This document shows positions 35,608 to 49,440 of a stretch of 64,000 bases of DNA, in pieces. The DNA comes from Rhytidiadelphus loreus. Its lineage: Eukaryota; Streptophyta; Bryopsida; Hypnales; Hylocomiaceae. The notes beneath the pieces were generated by a model, which was not told the DNA's origin, did not search any database, and worked only from the letters and a program-made list of their open reading frames with translations. Position numbers and translations under genes: made by a program. Every line of letters starts with the position of its first letter. The first letter of the stretch is position 1. The stretch spans positions 57,517,348-57,581,347 of the forward strand of contig OX344764.1 in the NCBI GenBank assembly GCA_947034895.1. Reading direction: 5' to 3'.

Positions 35608-38339
35608 AATGTGAATAGTTCTAACACTTGCCACCTAAAATGAAATCATCTTTATCAATTTTCTTGCTATTATTTACTTTTGTCTAAATATTTTTGTTTA
35701 ATTTGCCATCTATCTACTATCAATAAACTAATATTGTTGTTTACCTAGGATAGGGCCTGACGGTCACACCGTTCTTGTTATACACAAAAGACATAACTTT
35801 GAGCACATTCTAGAGTCAAAAAGTTGTTCATCTCAATCCATTTCCAAATGTTGTACAAGTTGCGGTCCCATTCTCTGCTTGGATTCCTGTGACTTATCAA
35901 TACAGAATAACTGAACATGGGATGCAGACTGTTCTATGTTTTATGATTCGGTCCTTTCTTGAATTATTCAAATTGGAATATTTGGCATCAAATTGGGATA
36001 TTCAGCCATGATATGAAAACAGTTGCATCCCAAATTCCAAAAAGGGGATTGCATAGGAAAAGTGTCTTGCCCATTTCTCTCACTGTTGAGCAATCAAATT
36101 TCATCCAAAAATAATAATAATTTCAAACTTTCATCAAACTTTCATCAATTGTAAGTTGAGACTTGCCCTCGGGTGAGTACCTCCCAAACCACAACTTTTT
36201 GCTATTGCGCCAAGTTACTATATGGCATTAGACTGGTCAAATTTTCATTGATTTTCTTGTTGGCAAGTGAAATGAGGTTCCACCACAAAAAAGAATGCAT
36301 CATTTGGATAACATATGGAAAAGTTACAAAGGGTCAAAGTTGTTTTTGGTAGATGTTCTAAAAAAAATTCTTCAACATTTGTACATTGATTGATTTTGGA
36401 GATATACACAAAGTGGTGATGGCATTTTTAGGTTAGTCAATGTGATTTTGGGTGAGCCCACCCTATAAATCTAACCTAAGATTTCACCTATTTTTTTTAC
36501 TTTTGCCTCATAAGAAATCTATAGATGTAGGTTATTTGCATCTCTTGAAACTATCTTTGTACCCCACGACATAATTCAAAGTTTTAATCAAATTAGACAT
36601 TTGAGGTTAAGTTATAATTAATAAATAGAGGTTGGAAGGAGGAAACAAGGGTTAATATTCCTAATTTCCAAATGGTTGATAAAGTTATTCAATCCTATGC
36701 ACTCTTTATTTGGTATGATGGTGATTGACATTGATTGTTTTTTAATTCATTTTCAACAATGACCACCAATAGACTATTGTAATAGCAATTCTTTTTTTTT
36801 AACTCTAATTTTCCTTTCTCAAAAGCCACATTAACATCTTGAATTTTGAATAAGTATAGGTTGCAGAAAGTGAAGCATCAATAATTATTGCCCACTCAAA
36901 ATGATGACGTATTCACTTTTGATCCTTTAAAGGGTCACAACAAAATTTATAAGTTATAATGTATATCCTCAATTTAAACAAAGGATTGCTACAATGTCAA
37001 CTTAAGATCTTAGGCCATGAGCCTAGACAAGGAAACATGATATTAGAAATCCATTATATTTATTACGAATAGTATTCATTATAATTCATATTAACATATA
37101 TGCTTACATATTTACGTCTTGTTATGATAACATATGATTTTAATGTTTTAGAATATTATATTTCTTATATCTTAATTTATGTTATTTTTTTATAATCAAA
37201 AGCTAACCCAATATAGTCATACAGACTGGCTATGTGCAATGAACATGAGGTAGAACGCGTGCCTTTAAAAGATGATCAAATTTTGGAAGAAGCTAAACTC
37301 CATGATTATTCTCTAGTAAATTTCATAGTAACAAAAATGAAATGGTATCTAATCCAAGTTGTTTCATATTTTTTGAACCTTCCTAGAATTATTTACAAAT
37401 TTTTGAAGTGGAAATAAATGTAATGAAAGACTATTTCACCTTTAGAAATATACAATACTCGTACATTATTTAATGGTACATTGAAGAAAGCAAAATGTAC
37501 CTCTATGTTAAAAAATGCTCTTAGAGCCTAATTTGTTTTAGAATCTCCTACTTCATATACAAGTGGTGCCTAGCAATTTCACGTAACATTGCAATCACAA
37601 CCAATTCTATTGACAAGGATTCTACATACAAAAGGTCTTATTCGTTGAATATTTTAGATTTCCATATAATAAGCCCAAAATACTAGAAAATGGGACTAAA
37701 AGTTGATGCCAAAATTAGTGGAAAAATCTTTTTTCAAAAATGCAAAATATATAATAAGAATAATCTTACCAAATGTTTTTATTTTAATCTCGTATCAAAA
37801 GCTAATTTCTAAGGCGGAGGAATTTGACAAACATATGCAAATCTTGCTTTCTATTACGGTAGATGTATCCTTACTTGGAAACATCCTAGGATAGGTAGAA
37901 TGCTCATAATGTTTGACCTCTCTGATGGTTTTCAGATGCTTGAAATTTTTTTCCTTATTTTTCACTTCAAGAAAAAATGATACGGAATCTAACACAAGTG
38001 GTTTTGTATTTTTCAGAGCATTCATGAATTACTTGTGAATTTTCAGAGAATTTTGTCATAGTTACCTATTTCTGATCATAGGCCTTATAAAACCTGCACA
38101 TGCATGAAAAATGATATGGATTGACCAGAAACAAGTCATGCAAAAAGCAATAATGTAGGTGGTTCAAAATCCACCCCTCTTCTTCAGATCATCCCGAAGG
38201 TAGCTGTAGAATGGATGCAAGGTGAACCTTGAATGGACCTCTTTGCTTTGTTAATGAATTCAAGAAGAATTGTTTTTATTTATTGTAAGAGCCAATCATT
38301 GACTGTGATTTCTGCACATTTCTTTATAAGTCACAAGGG

Positions 38340-38570
38340 GACGGATTTTGGAACACCTATGGTCACAAATAGGTGCATATGACCCAGATCTTTGAAAATT
38401 TATAAGTAATTCAAAAATGCTTGGAAAAATATGAAACTACTAGTGTTGGCTTCCACATCTATTTTTCTTTCTCTGAAAAATAAGCTAAAAATCATTTTAT
38501 CCCTGGAAACTTGTTAAAAAGGCAAATCAGCCCTTAAAGTAACGGTTTATGAGCACACTACCTCACACAA
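38340..38570. repeat. Dispersed repeat, copy 1 (partner 57390-57610)
   Basis: Shared landmarks in the same order: tttataagtaattcaaaaatgct (variant), gaaaaat-agctaaaaat, and a right part with cagcccttaa followed by agtttaagagc or ggtttatgagc. Similarity by eye is roughly three-quarters. Non-coding. Confidence 0.55.
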
Positions 38571-38703
38571 GGTTCGTAAATGCAATCATTAATAAATTTA
38601 ATATGATACTCTAAATTTTTTAGCATTTTTAAGAAGGCAATTGGGCAATCAATTTTCATATAGAAAAATTAAGTGGATACACCTTGGCTTTAAAATAAAC
38701 ACA

Positions 38704-38747
38704 CATTGGTTCTTATTCCATCCATTGGTTCTTATTCCATCCATTGG
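38704..38747. repeat. 19-bp tandem duplication
   Basis: cattggttcttattccatc is present twice in a row plus a partial third copy. Confidence 0.85.
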
Positions 38748-41700
38748 TGAACTAATACCTAACAAATCTTATTATATTATCACACTATTAGCAGTACATT
38801 TTAGAACCACTTTCTATCCATTTCACAGCTTCTTATAGGGATTGTTTGAAGAAGCGGGTCACAATAAGAGCCTTCTACTATATGTCCCAACCATATGAGT
38901 GTACATGAAAGTGCTTAGAAGCAATAATTTATTTGTATTTTTGATAAAAATTGGAATAAAAATAATTCTTTATTTTCATTTAAAATATAATAGATGCATT
39001 GCATAAGCTACTTCGCAATCATAGACAAACAATCTTTGAAGTAAGTTATAGACCAATTTAATCCAAAAGGTCCTAGTGTCCCCTTCGAGGACAAATGGAA
39101 GTTTAAGCACATTTAGGTAAATCTCAATTTTTGGCATGATTTTCTTAAACTAGAAAAAAATATTGATATTCTAATAAAAGAATTTTTATTCCAATTGGTG
39201 CTAGGATATAAAAAATATTGCACTAAGCTCAAATTGCTCAAGCTTGAGCAACAATAAAAAAAGAAAATATTAGAAATAATAGTTTCAAAATCTTGATTTT
39301 TATAAAGATGTCTTAGTTTGTATCTACACAAAAAATATTTATTTTCTTGATGTAGATAAGTGATGAAAAAGTTAAGGAGCATCTTGTATGCAATGAGAGC
39401 ATCTTTTAGGAAACAAGGTATTGTATTGTATTTGTTTGTAGACTCATTTTCCACCATTTTTCCAAAAGAAAATATAAATATGATAAACTTTGTTTGCTAA
39501 AACAATGTCATATCTGAAATTGAATGAGATCATATATCTAGGTAAGCCTCTTGTCCAAATTGCAACATTAATTTCCATTCAACTTCCTTGTAAGTGCAGT
39601 TGTGATTAATTTAAGGACATTAATCACATTAGTCATAGTTCAAGAAATTGTCTATAACTTTTGAATGAGGAGAGGAAAGTTTCTAAAATTTGTATGTATA
39701 TTGTAGACTATATTAGACACCTACTTGCCAATTTGTAAGTGGGAGCATTCGACACTTTTTGATTTTTTTACAATTGTTTTATTGTTTTATTTTTTCAACC
39801 CATAAAGAAATAGGAATTTGCATTGCCATGTCTAATTTTAGATACAAAGATGCTTGTTTAGGCCTTTTGCAATCATTGGGAAGTTATAGACAATTACTAA
39901 ATAAAAAAGGCCAATATTTGGGGAGATTCACTTCACTGTGACTAATGCCCCTTTCAGGTCATTGGTCACTTTTAGATTGTTTTACAATTTTTTCATTGTT
40001 TTAACCCCCAACCCAAAAAGAAATAGAAATTTGCATTGCCATATCAAATTTTAGATATTAAGATGCTTGTTTAGACTTTTTCATTTATTTAAAATTATGA
40101 ATATTCAGAGGTCACATTTTTTTGTGTTATGCAATTTTTTATTTGAAATCTAAATAATGAAAAATTAGGGGAAAATTAGAAAATAAGGGAAAAAATTCAA
40201 GACTTTGACATTGCAAATTGCAAGATAATAGGGCTTGAAGTTCAAAGAAAACATTTTTTCTCAAAATTGTCCAAACATACTATAGCTAACAAACTTTGTC
40301 TCCTTTCAAAATGTGATTTGAGAACTAATTTTTTATATTTTGGACAATTGTATGCTAGATTTTATTTATGAAAGATATGCCAAATTTCAAAAGCTGATGA
40401 GGATTTTAGCAAAAGATGCCCAAATTGCCAAGGTTGCCTTAAAATTTTAAGGCATCATAATTTTTATTTATTTAGACACCTAATTGGAAAAATAATATTT
40501 AGACACCAAAATTGACTTTGTAGGAATCTACTTGGATTTTCAATAGTCTTGTTCAATGAACAATAGTCCTTAGGGGTTAAACTATTGAGTCCATTTCTAT
40601 CATTAAAAATGACTAATTCTATTGTTGATAGTTTGGTAAACAATAAAATTGATTACAAAGTCGATTAAAGAATGTTAACCTATAAAAGACAATTGTCTAT
40701 TGAAAGGACAATTGAATATTTGAGTCGGTTCCTACAATGTCAATTGTGAATGGATGTTTTTGAAATTTGGAAACAAGTTATGTAGTTAAAACATAGAGAT
40801 ATTTATTTTACAAAATTTGGACATTGTCACTCTAACAATGAAGTTTTTGTAGAGGGAATTCTAAAACTTTTTTGGAGATGCTTGGTGAAGGAAAGATGTG
40901 CATATGGATATTTACTACATATATGTGCAATCAAATTGGAAAATTCATCACCAATATTTTTCAAGCAATTATCATGTAAAATCATAAATATTAGACGAAA
41001 TAATTCACTAAAAAATGAATTTTTTGCTTTATGGAAACTGAAATTTTGAATTGTTGATTAGGATGGCCTAAAAATTGAATGCTAACTATACAAGATGAAA
41101 AGTGCCAATTATATTCTATATTAGGCAAAATTCTTTGAATGGTACATATTGAATATAATTAACACAAAGAAATATTTTTTTGTGGATTTCTTTTGTTGAA
41201 AGCCGAGTTGAAATTTGGACTATTTGTAGTATAATTTTTTCTCTTGGGACACCAATTGAATTAAGAATTATATTCCTAGAAAGCTAATACATTTTTCTAT
41301 CTTATATAAAAGTTTCAAAAAATTTATGTCCAAAATTGAACTCCTAAGAATCTACCCAAAATCCATTTAGTTCTCTAACAAGGAACTTTAGGGATCACTA
41401 ATATTGGTTTTGAATTGTTGGGTTGTTTTTTAATTGACAACATATGGTAGAACCACCCACTACCAACCAAGGACCCATCTCCAACCTATAGTGTGTAGTT
41501 GTACACTATTTCCAACCAAGGCTAGAATAAATTTTCAACCAAAGCTTTGAATGTGTTTTTTCTCCTTTTCAATGTTAAGACTAATCAAATCATGACACAT
41601 GTCCCAAAGTAGTAAGTGGAATGATTAGAATTGGAAAACTCTACATGTTGGTTATAGGTTTAGACTTTAGACTAGTTGTTGGCTTCCAAAATTCATAGTA

Positions 41701-42970
41701 ATTTCAATTTCAAGAAATTGAATCTCCCTGATTTCTATCTACCTAGATGGCAGAAAATTTACATTGCCTTAAACTACTCCAGAACATGTGTAAAATTGCT
41801 AAAGTCGTGGACAATGGATGGTTCTACCATATGTGGGGTTTAAAGCTACTCCTAAATGCAATTTTTCCCTTCTAGTATGTAACTGTGAGAGCATTATTAA
41901 TGCTACTCCCGTAACTACGCACTACAACGATATATGCCGTTTGCTTTCACGTTGCTTTTGTTTGACTGTGTCTCCTTTCAGTGCAAGCGCTTCAACGCTA
42001 CAATGGTGAACCCTACACGGCACAGATATGAAAGCGGGAGGTGAAGTGCGACAGAGCCGGATATGAAGAGGATCCTTCAAAAGTTGATGCTTCTAAACTG
42101 CCCATGGTGGTGAATAAGGTTTGCTCTTTGTTGAATTTGGGTTTTGGGTCATGCCAGGTGACAATATCGAAGTGGTCAAAGCTTTGACGCGAAAATATAT
42201 TCCATGCATGGACACTTCGATTTTTGCAATGCATTTAAACCTTCATACGGAACAAACGTGAATTTTATTTTACCGGCGATTTTAGATTGTTGGAGAAGAT
42301 TGCGCGTAAAACTGGATAACCTTCGCAATGCAATGGAACGAGGATCGAGAGTCAACGAAATGCGGAACTCAGCTTTCTTATCCACGTACTACACGCCTGT
42401 TACAGTAGGAGTTCATAACAAAAAGAATAGATTTCATTTCATTGTAAGATTGCAGAGACCGGCGTTGGTCTAAATCATAGTTTGTACAGCGAGAGGCTGC
42501 AACCATAGATAAAAGTGAAGGGTGACTGTTTTCCCTTCGTATTCCTCCTGAGCTTGGAAGACTGACAGTAGCAACTAAAATGGCGAGAGTTGTAAACATA
42601 TCTATTGGTGGCAGCACAATCTGTACGCAAATGGACCCACTCGACCAGAACTAGAGAATCATGATCCAAATTGTATTGAAGCTGTTCCCAATGGCTCACT
42701 CACTCTCCGTATCTTCTACGCAGGCCTCCCTCATCACTGCTACGATCTAAGCTAAGACCTGTCTCAAATTTGCAGCTTTGAATCAACAACTACCAGTCTG
42801 CACAAGTCGAAGTGTCTAGATACACCACGAGATTTGGAGCATCATATTTACTTGTATGGATGGCCTCCTCATTGATCGAGGCCTCTGGTCGATTCTCAGG
42901 CAGTGGTTAAGAGGACCACAGCTGCCGGTGCGTATGATGGAAAGAATGAGCTCAGCGGACTTATAATGGA

Positions 42971-45796
42971 TCAGCTGTTCGACTGGGCAGCACTCAACGA
43001 TGCCGCATGGGGAAGCTTGGCCACGCTTAAAAGCTTGGCCAGAGAGTACTTCTTGTGCACCACGGTCAAATTGCCTTCTCCAGACTTGCTATGCAGCACT
43101 GACATCAGTGACGCACATTCTCTGTAATCAAAGACACAGTTTGCACGTAAGATTGGTACCCAGTCTTGTATGGTTGTCAATGACATGATAAATAACGCAA
43201 TTTTCGCCTGACATACCGAATAAGATCCTTTTCGCTATGATTTGGGAAAAAAGACAACGTTTGCATGGCAAGTGCGAAATTCGGAGAGAGAAATTTGAGT
43301 TTGAAACTCACTTGATGTGAGCCTCAGTGTAGCCAGAGTGACGCTGAAGTGCAGGTCCCCAACGCGGCTCCCTAGCCAGAGTGACCTGGGCAGTGTAAAT
43401 AGCAGCGGCAGCAAGCACAGAAGGGGCGTATTTAATCATGGGGTACTCAGTCAGACAAAGCTCCACCAAGAACCAGGCGACCATCTCCAATTGCGCTGCA
43501 ACGGTCTTCTCCTGCTTGTCTGAAGCAGCGGCCTTGAGGAGTCGGACAATGAAAACGTATGGAGTGGGCACCGTGAGGTTGAACTTCAGCGTGTTGAGCA
43601 TGTTCTTCTCCATGTTCAACACTTCGCTACGCGTGTAGGCGTTGTCGGAGATGTGCACAAAGTCATTGACTTCAGGCGCCCAAATCTCCTCGTACTTGGC
43701 TGCCAGAAGCATGGCAGTCACGCCCACCAGTTGCAGGTTCTTGCGTGACACGCTTTGGACGCAGAGATAGCGGTCAATCAAGTTCGTTGTCAGAAACAAG
43801 GTCTCGGGCATCAACTTGAACTTCAGGTGCACCTACACAGATACAATGACGGTCAGCATCCACGGTGCGGACACAGGAAGTTGCCGAACGATTCAACAAC
43901 ATAGATTGCTTAATTCAGTGGAGATTTACCTCAATAAGCCAATCAATTAGAATGGCACGCATTTTCTCATTGATGTCAGACTGCCGACACATGTAGTCAG
44001 CCGGGACACAGCTCTGGATCTCCGCTTTACGGTAGAAGCCGTAAATGTCCTCAATGTACTCCACCACAGCAAGCTGGTTGCCTGTGTCGTGCTCGTCAAT
44101 GTTAGGAACAGGCTCTTCAGCCTCGTGCATTTCCGCATCGTAAACACGACGAGCAATCTGCGAAAACGATGATCAGAACAGAAATAGTATATTATACGAA
44201 ATAAGTCCCATATGAACTACTCAAAATTCCTGATAAAGACGTGAGACATAATTCATCTAGAGTAATGAGCAACCAGGTGATGAAGCTCACCTCGCTGCGT
44301 TCAGTGAGAGTGGCAGTGAGGGTCTGCTCCTTCTCCTTCTTCACAACCTTGGAGCGAGCATGCGCTTTCAGGCGAGCTGGATTCCCAGCTTGGTATGTTA
44401 TGACATTGCTATTGGTCGAGGCAGCCTGCGACTCCACCTGAGGTTCTGAGGTGGCACCGGCTTCTCGGGGTTTAGGCTGCGTTGTGCGCCTTTTGGTTGC
44501 ACCCCACGTGGCCACATCCTCCGCTGTCTTCACTACGACTTTCACGGCATCGGCAGGGACGGGAGCCTGGAGAGAAATGCGAATTTATCACTTAAGGCAG
44601 TGGAATCACCAATGTGCAGCAGCACAAAAGCATATACAAGATTGTAAAACAAAACAATCGGAGAAGCCAACATTCCATACCGAAGCGAGCGGAACCCGAG
44701 CAGCAACTTGGTTGTTTTGCAGATTGGCACCGAACCTCCTGAACGCAGAATACTCAAGATTATGATGTGCACCAGATATCGGTTATGTGTATAATTGAAA
44801 AGTGCCGGGAAAACATGAAAATAGAGCATTGAGGCAATGAAATACCGAGTAATAGGGCGTGAGATTGCCTCTGGTTGCACCACGCTTTGCTTAGCTACAG
44901 GCCTGTGCATCAGCAATCATTTGAAATGAGAAGGGCATTTCCAGGTCCCATAAGTGAACTCTACAAACCATACCAGCTTCCAAGAACGTCCAATGTCCTA
45001 GAATCTCCTAATATGGTAATGCACGTGAAAACGGAGGACTTACTCTACAACGCCTTCTTTGACGTTGCAGCGCACTGACATTGTCTGAACGAGGTTCCCA
45101 ATGTCACCCAGCGCCCTACGGTTGGAGGCTTGCGCTGCCCTAGTCGTGCGTGTCTGAATGCCCGCAGGAGCTGAAGATATCCAAAGAAGAGAGCGTCATT
45201 CCAACATCCGAAATACAGTTGTCAAAACCCTCAAGACTGCGTCGTAAACCATCCTAGAGGTCACTTCATCAATGTGATTTGAATCTCGACATCACAGAAT
45301 TGCATTTCGAATTAGGGGCCATCAAACTCCGTTATTGAGGTAGTTCGCATTAGAAACGTTACAAGCATCGATATAGAAGACAATGATTACTGACCTTTCG
45401 CCGGGACTGCGGGCTTGCCGCCATCGCCCCTTTTGTTCTCATCGCCGAAGCCAGACTGCTGCTGCATTACCAAACACACTTTCAGTTCATCTTCGTCTCA
45501 GATAGTATCCCATTCCCCTGGAACAAACACCCTGTTCTAGACCTCCTCCGCCTCCATGGCGTGCAAGTAAATGTAGGCTAAGACACCCATTCTCAATTTA
45601 CCGGCATTACAGAAACTCGTTTCTCTTTGGCAGAGCGGACGATCACGACATCACTCCTCCTCGCGCACTGCACACATTACCCGCAGGACCGGAACCACTC
45701 TTATGACCTAGATAATGGATCCGGGGTATATCTCTTTCCAGTTTCAGACGATGGACAACAAGCTCACATATAATCACTCACCCTTGTTGCGAACAT
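42971..45796 (-). CDS. B-type mitotic cyclin, eight exons (480 aa)
   Basis: Activates the mitotic cyclin-dependent kinase at G2/M. Exons in coding order: 45782-45796, 45395-45461, 45044-45170, 44681-44738, 44291-44566, 43930-44157, 43312-43832, 42971-43121. All introns are GT-AG and the phases join without a stop: 1,443 coding bases ending in TGA. The start ATG gives MFATR, with the donor GTGAGT directly after. The destruction box RRALGDIGN lies at residues 45-53. A linker rich in Lys, Thr and Gln follows, then YDAEMHEAEEPVP and the cyclin box from about residue 225. MRAILIDWLIEV spans residues 247-258 and continues as HLKFKLMPETLFLTTNLIDRYL and LVGVTAMLLAAKYEEIWAPEV. The C-terminal cyclin fold includes LVELCLTEYPMIKYAPSVLAAAAIY and ends HKKYSL…QSNS. 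Length and motif order are normal for plant cyclin B1. A possible poly(A) signal (minus-strand AATAAA) is at 42264-42269. Confidence 0.93.
45455..45465 (-). promoter_or_regulatory. Tandem CAG splice acceptors at cyclin exon 2
   Basis: The acceptor of exon 2 reads AATGCAGCAGCAGTCTGG on the minus strand. Using the first, second or third CAG shifts the boundary by 3 or 6 bases without changing frame, so the product could have MFATRQQSGF, MFATRQSGF or MFATRSGF. The first is used in my model. NAGNAG acceptors are a known source of single-residue splice variants. Confidence 0.55.
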
Positions 45797-46730
45797 GGTT
45801 GCTGCTGGCTTCACTGAACTGATCTCTAAACAAAACGCTCCTCCGTCGGTCGCCAACTTGCCCTGCCTGCCTGATTCTTCAAATTGCAGCTCCGCAATGA
45901 CAATGGCGAAAATCTCGGACTCACATCAACCTAAACAAAAAACTACGGTCTTTTCGCTATTCGACATAAACCTGCGGAACTCCAAGGCGCTCCTTCTCAC
46001 GCAAATTCAAATATACCTTTCGAATTGGACACCGCTGAAATCGCTCAAATATTCAAAAATCCAAAACAGGTTTCAATCGAAGCTCTGTTTCAGTTCTCTC
46101 TTCTCTCGCAGTGTCCGCTCAAACTGTTGGAATGTAGTGACGATCTCAGGATACTGGCAATGACAATGGCTGAAGCTTGGAATCTCTCGCTCACGAAATG
46201 CGGCAACACTGAAATGCACAACAACCCAAAATGCGAGAGCGAGAGAAACACCAAATGGTCACCCAACGATTTACATAGAGCACACAACGTCACGACGGAT
46301 TGGTTAGAGTGGCGGAACTCGCAGACGAATGTCGGAATTGCACACACTGACGATCTCTCCTGGGCCCTCCTCATACAGCCCCTTGCTCAACGGCTATGTC
46401 CTGGGACCGGCAACGGTACTGCCCGCTCGGCCGTTGATCTCCGTATCGGACGGCCCGGTGGGGACGGGAGTTCATCTGTCGTTGAACGTGTTTGTTCGTT
46501 CGTCGAAGTCGACGTTCATCCGCGAGTGCACTTGCGCATCTCTCTGCGGATGGTGCGGGGGATCCAACGGTTGGGGGGGGTCGCAACCTCATCCGTTCCA
46601 TGCCGTTGGTATCATCCATCCACGTGCGTCCGAGGCCGGGATTCCGGCAACTTTCATCCGTGGGCTGATCTGACAGATTGTATCATCAAACGGTCTCCTC
46701 CGCTGCAAAATGGGGCATAAGTTCATAACT
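45797..46730 (-). promoter_or_regulatory. Cyclin B upstream region with AACGG (MSA-like) cores
   Basis: GC-richer than the sequence beyond 46730, which marks the likely extent of the promoter and 5' UTR. Seven AACGG or CCGTT pentamers fall in 46389-46691. Two match the mitosis-specific activator consensus (YCYAACGGYYA, bound by three-repeat Myb factors) at 10 of 11 positions: ctcaacggcta at 46386-46396 and tccaacggttg at 46563-46573. MSA elements drive G2/M transcription of B-type cyclins in plants. Their distance from the ATG (about 590-900 bases) is long but possible with a 5' UTR. A 231-codon plus-strand frame at 46025-46720 overlaps this region; it has no recognisable domain and I treat it as chance. 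Confidence 0.55.
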
Positions 46731-46749
46731 CCACTCGTTGGGGGGTGAT

Positions 46750-48440
46750 ATGGTTGCAATTTTTCTTGTAAAATTAGCTAATGGTTTCACTGACTTGGGG
46801 GTTGGAGGAAATACCTATTTGAATACTACTATATCACGGGTACAAGTAGAAAAATAGTGTTCAAATTAAGAGGAAGTAGAATCATATTTTTTTGACAAAG
46901 TATGAATTAGTTACAAATTTTTTAATTGACTTCCTTCAAATTTCAAAAGTACAACATTGGAATTCATAACAGTCATCTTTCTCATGTGAAATGATTGCAC
47001 TATTTTTCAAAATGAGTGGCAGTAGCTGTCAGGTCTTCAACTAGTCACCTTCTTTCAAATTTTACATTCAAACAGTCTATGACTGTTGTGTAATTCATAA
47101 AGCACTTCTAGGCCATCAAATGTTGGTGCATGCCAAAAGTATGACAATCTCAATTCAAAATTGCATGTTTACTTTGTTTGTTCAAATAGGTCTATTTGGG
47201 CTTTTCATATACCCGGGTTCAAATAGGAAAATAGTATTTACAGTAAGAAGATGTAGAATCATATTTTTTTGACAAAATATGAATTAGTTACAAATTTATT
47301 AATTAACTTGCTTCAAATTTCAAAAGTGGACACTAGGTCACACCAAACTTACAACAGTGGAATTTGTAACAGTCGTCTCAAATACCTAAGATGACTACAC
47401 TATTTTTCAAAATGAGTGGCAGTGACTGTCAAGTCTTCAACTGGCCACCTTCCTTTAAAATTGTCTTACGCACTTGAAGTGACTACTCTATTTTTCAAAA
47501 TTTGAGTGGTAGTGGTTGTCAAGTCTTCAACTGGACACCTTCTTTCAAAATCTACACCCTAATAATACATGACTATTGTGTGACTTATAAAACACTCATA
47601 AACTGTCAAATGTTGGTGCATGCTAGAAGTATCACAATCACAATTCAAAAGTGCATATTTGCTTTGTTTTTTCAAATAAGGTCTATTTGGGGTATTGATG
47701 TAACCATAAGGAACCATTATTGAAGTAGTTGAAATGGTTAGGTGGCCATAAAGCACTCCTAAGCCATCATTAGTGTATATTAGAAGTATCACTAGTACAA
47801 TTCAAAAATGCCAGTTTGCTTCATTTGTTCAAATAAGGTATGTTTGGGATTCTTACATAACCATAATGAACCATTGTTGAAGTAGTTGAAATATGTAGGT
47901 GGCTAGGTGTTGTGGTTGTTTCAAGTTGCAATTTTCTTGTAAAATTAGCTAAAGTTTTTTATTTGACCCTAGTAGAGATTTGTGGAAATACCTATTTTAA
48001 ATTTATTTTCACTAGTGGAATATAGTATTCAAAGTGAGAAGAAGTAGAATCATACTTTTTTGACTACTAAGTTTGAATTAGTTATCAATTTTAATCAACT
48101 TGCCCCAAATCTCAAAAGTGGCCACTAGGTTACCTTGAACTAACAACATTTTAATTCATAATGGTCATTTTACACACTTGAGATGACTTCACTATTTTTC
48201 AAAATAGTCATAGTGTTTGTCAAGTTTTTAAATGGCCACCTCCTTTAAAAATTTACACAGAAACAATACATGACTATTGTGTGACTCATAAAGCACTCTT
48301 AAGCCATCATTGGTGCATGCCATAAGTGTCACTATCACAATTCAAAAGTGCCCATTTGCTTCATTTGTTCAAATGAGGTATTGAATTGGGCTTCTTTCAT
48401 GAACATAGTAGACCATTATTTGAAGTAGTTGAAATAGTTA
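46750..48440. repeat. Diverged tandem array, unit about 400-490 bp
   Basis: At least three full and one partial unit in direct orientation. Landmarks recur in the same order: cttgtaaaattagcta (46766, 47936), gtagaatcatat/cttttttgac (46877, 47251, 48045), cactatttttcaaaat (46998, 47398, 47484 variant, 48190), cataaagcact…ccatca (47097, 47585, 47747, 48287) and ttcaaat-aggt-tatttggg (47180, 47668, 47828, 48368). Units are strongly diverged and non-coding; this is an old array. Confidence 0.75.
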
Positions 48441-49400
48441 AATGGCAACAATATGGTGACTTAACTTTATTTAGATGTTCAGTAGCTATGTATGTAGTAG
48501 GCATACAATTAATAGAAACATCCTACTCCAAGCCACATCTAGTAAGAAATAATTATTTTTAAAGTGCCTATTAATTAAATTCCTAGTTTTTAAAAGTTGA
48601 AAGAGATCTAACAGTAATTTATCTATAATTTATAAATTTGAAATGATGTGCAAATGTTTTATACCAAGCATATTTATGCATGTGATTTCTAATTTGCACT
48701 AGAAAGTTTGTGAAATATATTGCTTTATTCATCCTCTAAGGAACCATTGTACTATATTTTAACAAAAAATATATCCATCTAGAGATAGATTTTTCACCCA
48801 ATGTCAATTTATTGAGATTAAATTATTCTACAATTTTCTGTAAAGTTTTGCATCTACAATGAATCATACTCACATAATTATTTTGATGGAAAAATTTCCA
48901 TAGATATAATCATAAAGCTGTGATTCAAATATTGACAACAATGAATGTTCCTCAATCCTTATTTGATACACATTTTCAACACATTTGTCTTTGCAATTAG
49001 ATGGTATGAGTTTCATGGCTTTTGTTATTATGTAATTTTTGAATCACACGGATCTCATATTCATTATTTTTATTGTAAAATATATTCTTTGGTAATTTTG
49101 GGGAAATGTTATATTATAAAAAGTGCCTTAAAAACAAAGAACAATGAAAATGAACCATCCATAAAGTGGTCAACTAAACTTATGATCTTTTGAGTTGAAC
49201 ATTTATATAAGGATCGCTTTATATCTAGAAGCCAAGACAATTCCCCTCGAGGCCAATTGCACAAAATTTGAGCCCCTTTTAGACTTAAGGTCATCCTCAA
49301 CTAATCAATAGAATAAGATTATGGTGGGATCAATTCTCTCATTTGTAAAGGCCTTTAGGCCAAGAAGTTGGGCTTATTTGATAAAGCCTAGAAAAATTAA

Positions 49401-49440
<40 letters not shown>

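Larger units (their letters stand above)
35608..42970. other. Long non-coding stretch
   Basis: AT-rich with no supported gene. Contains a dispersed repeat at 38340-38570 (also at 57390-57610) and a short tandem repeat at 38704-38747. From about 41800 to 42970 the GC content rises as the cyclin gene is approached; this part probably holds the cyclin 3' UTR. Confidence 0.5.

Noticed and set aside
46025..46720. 231-codon plus-strand open frame as a real gene
   Set aside because: No domain, no biased composition, overlapping open frames on the same and opposite strand, and location in the cyclin promoter. GC-rich DNA makes long chance frames.
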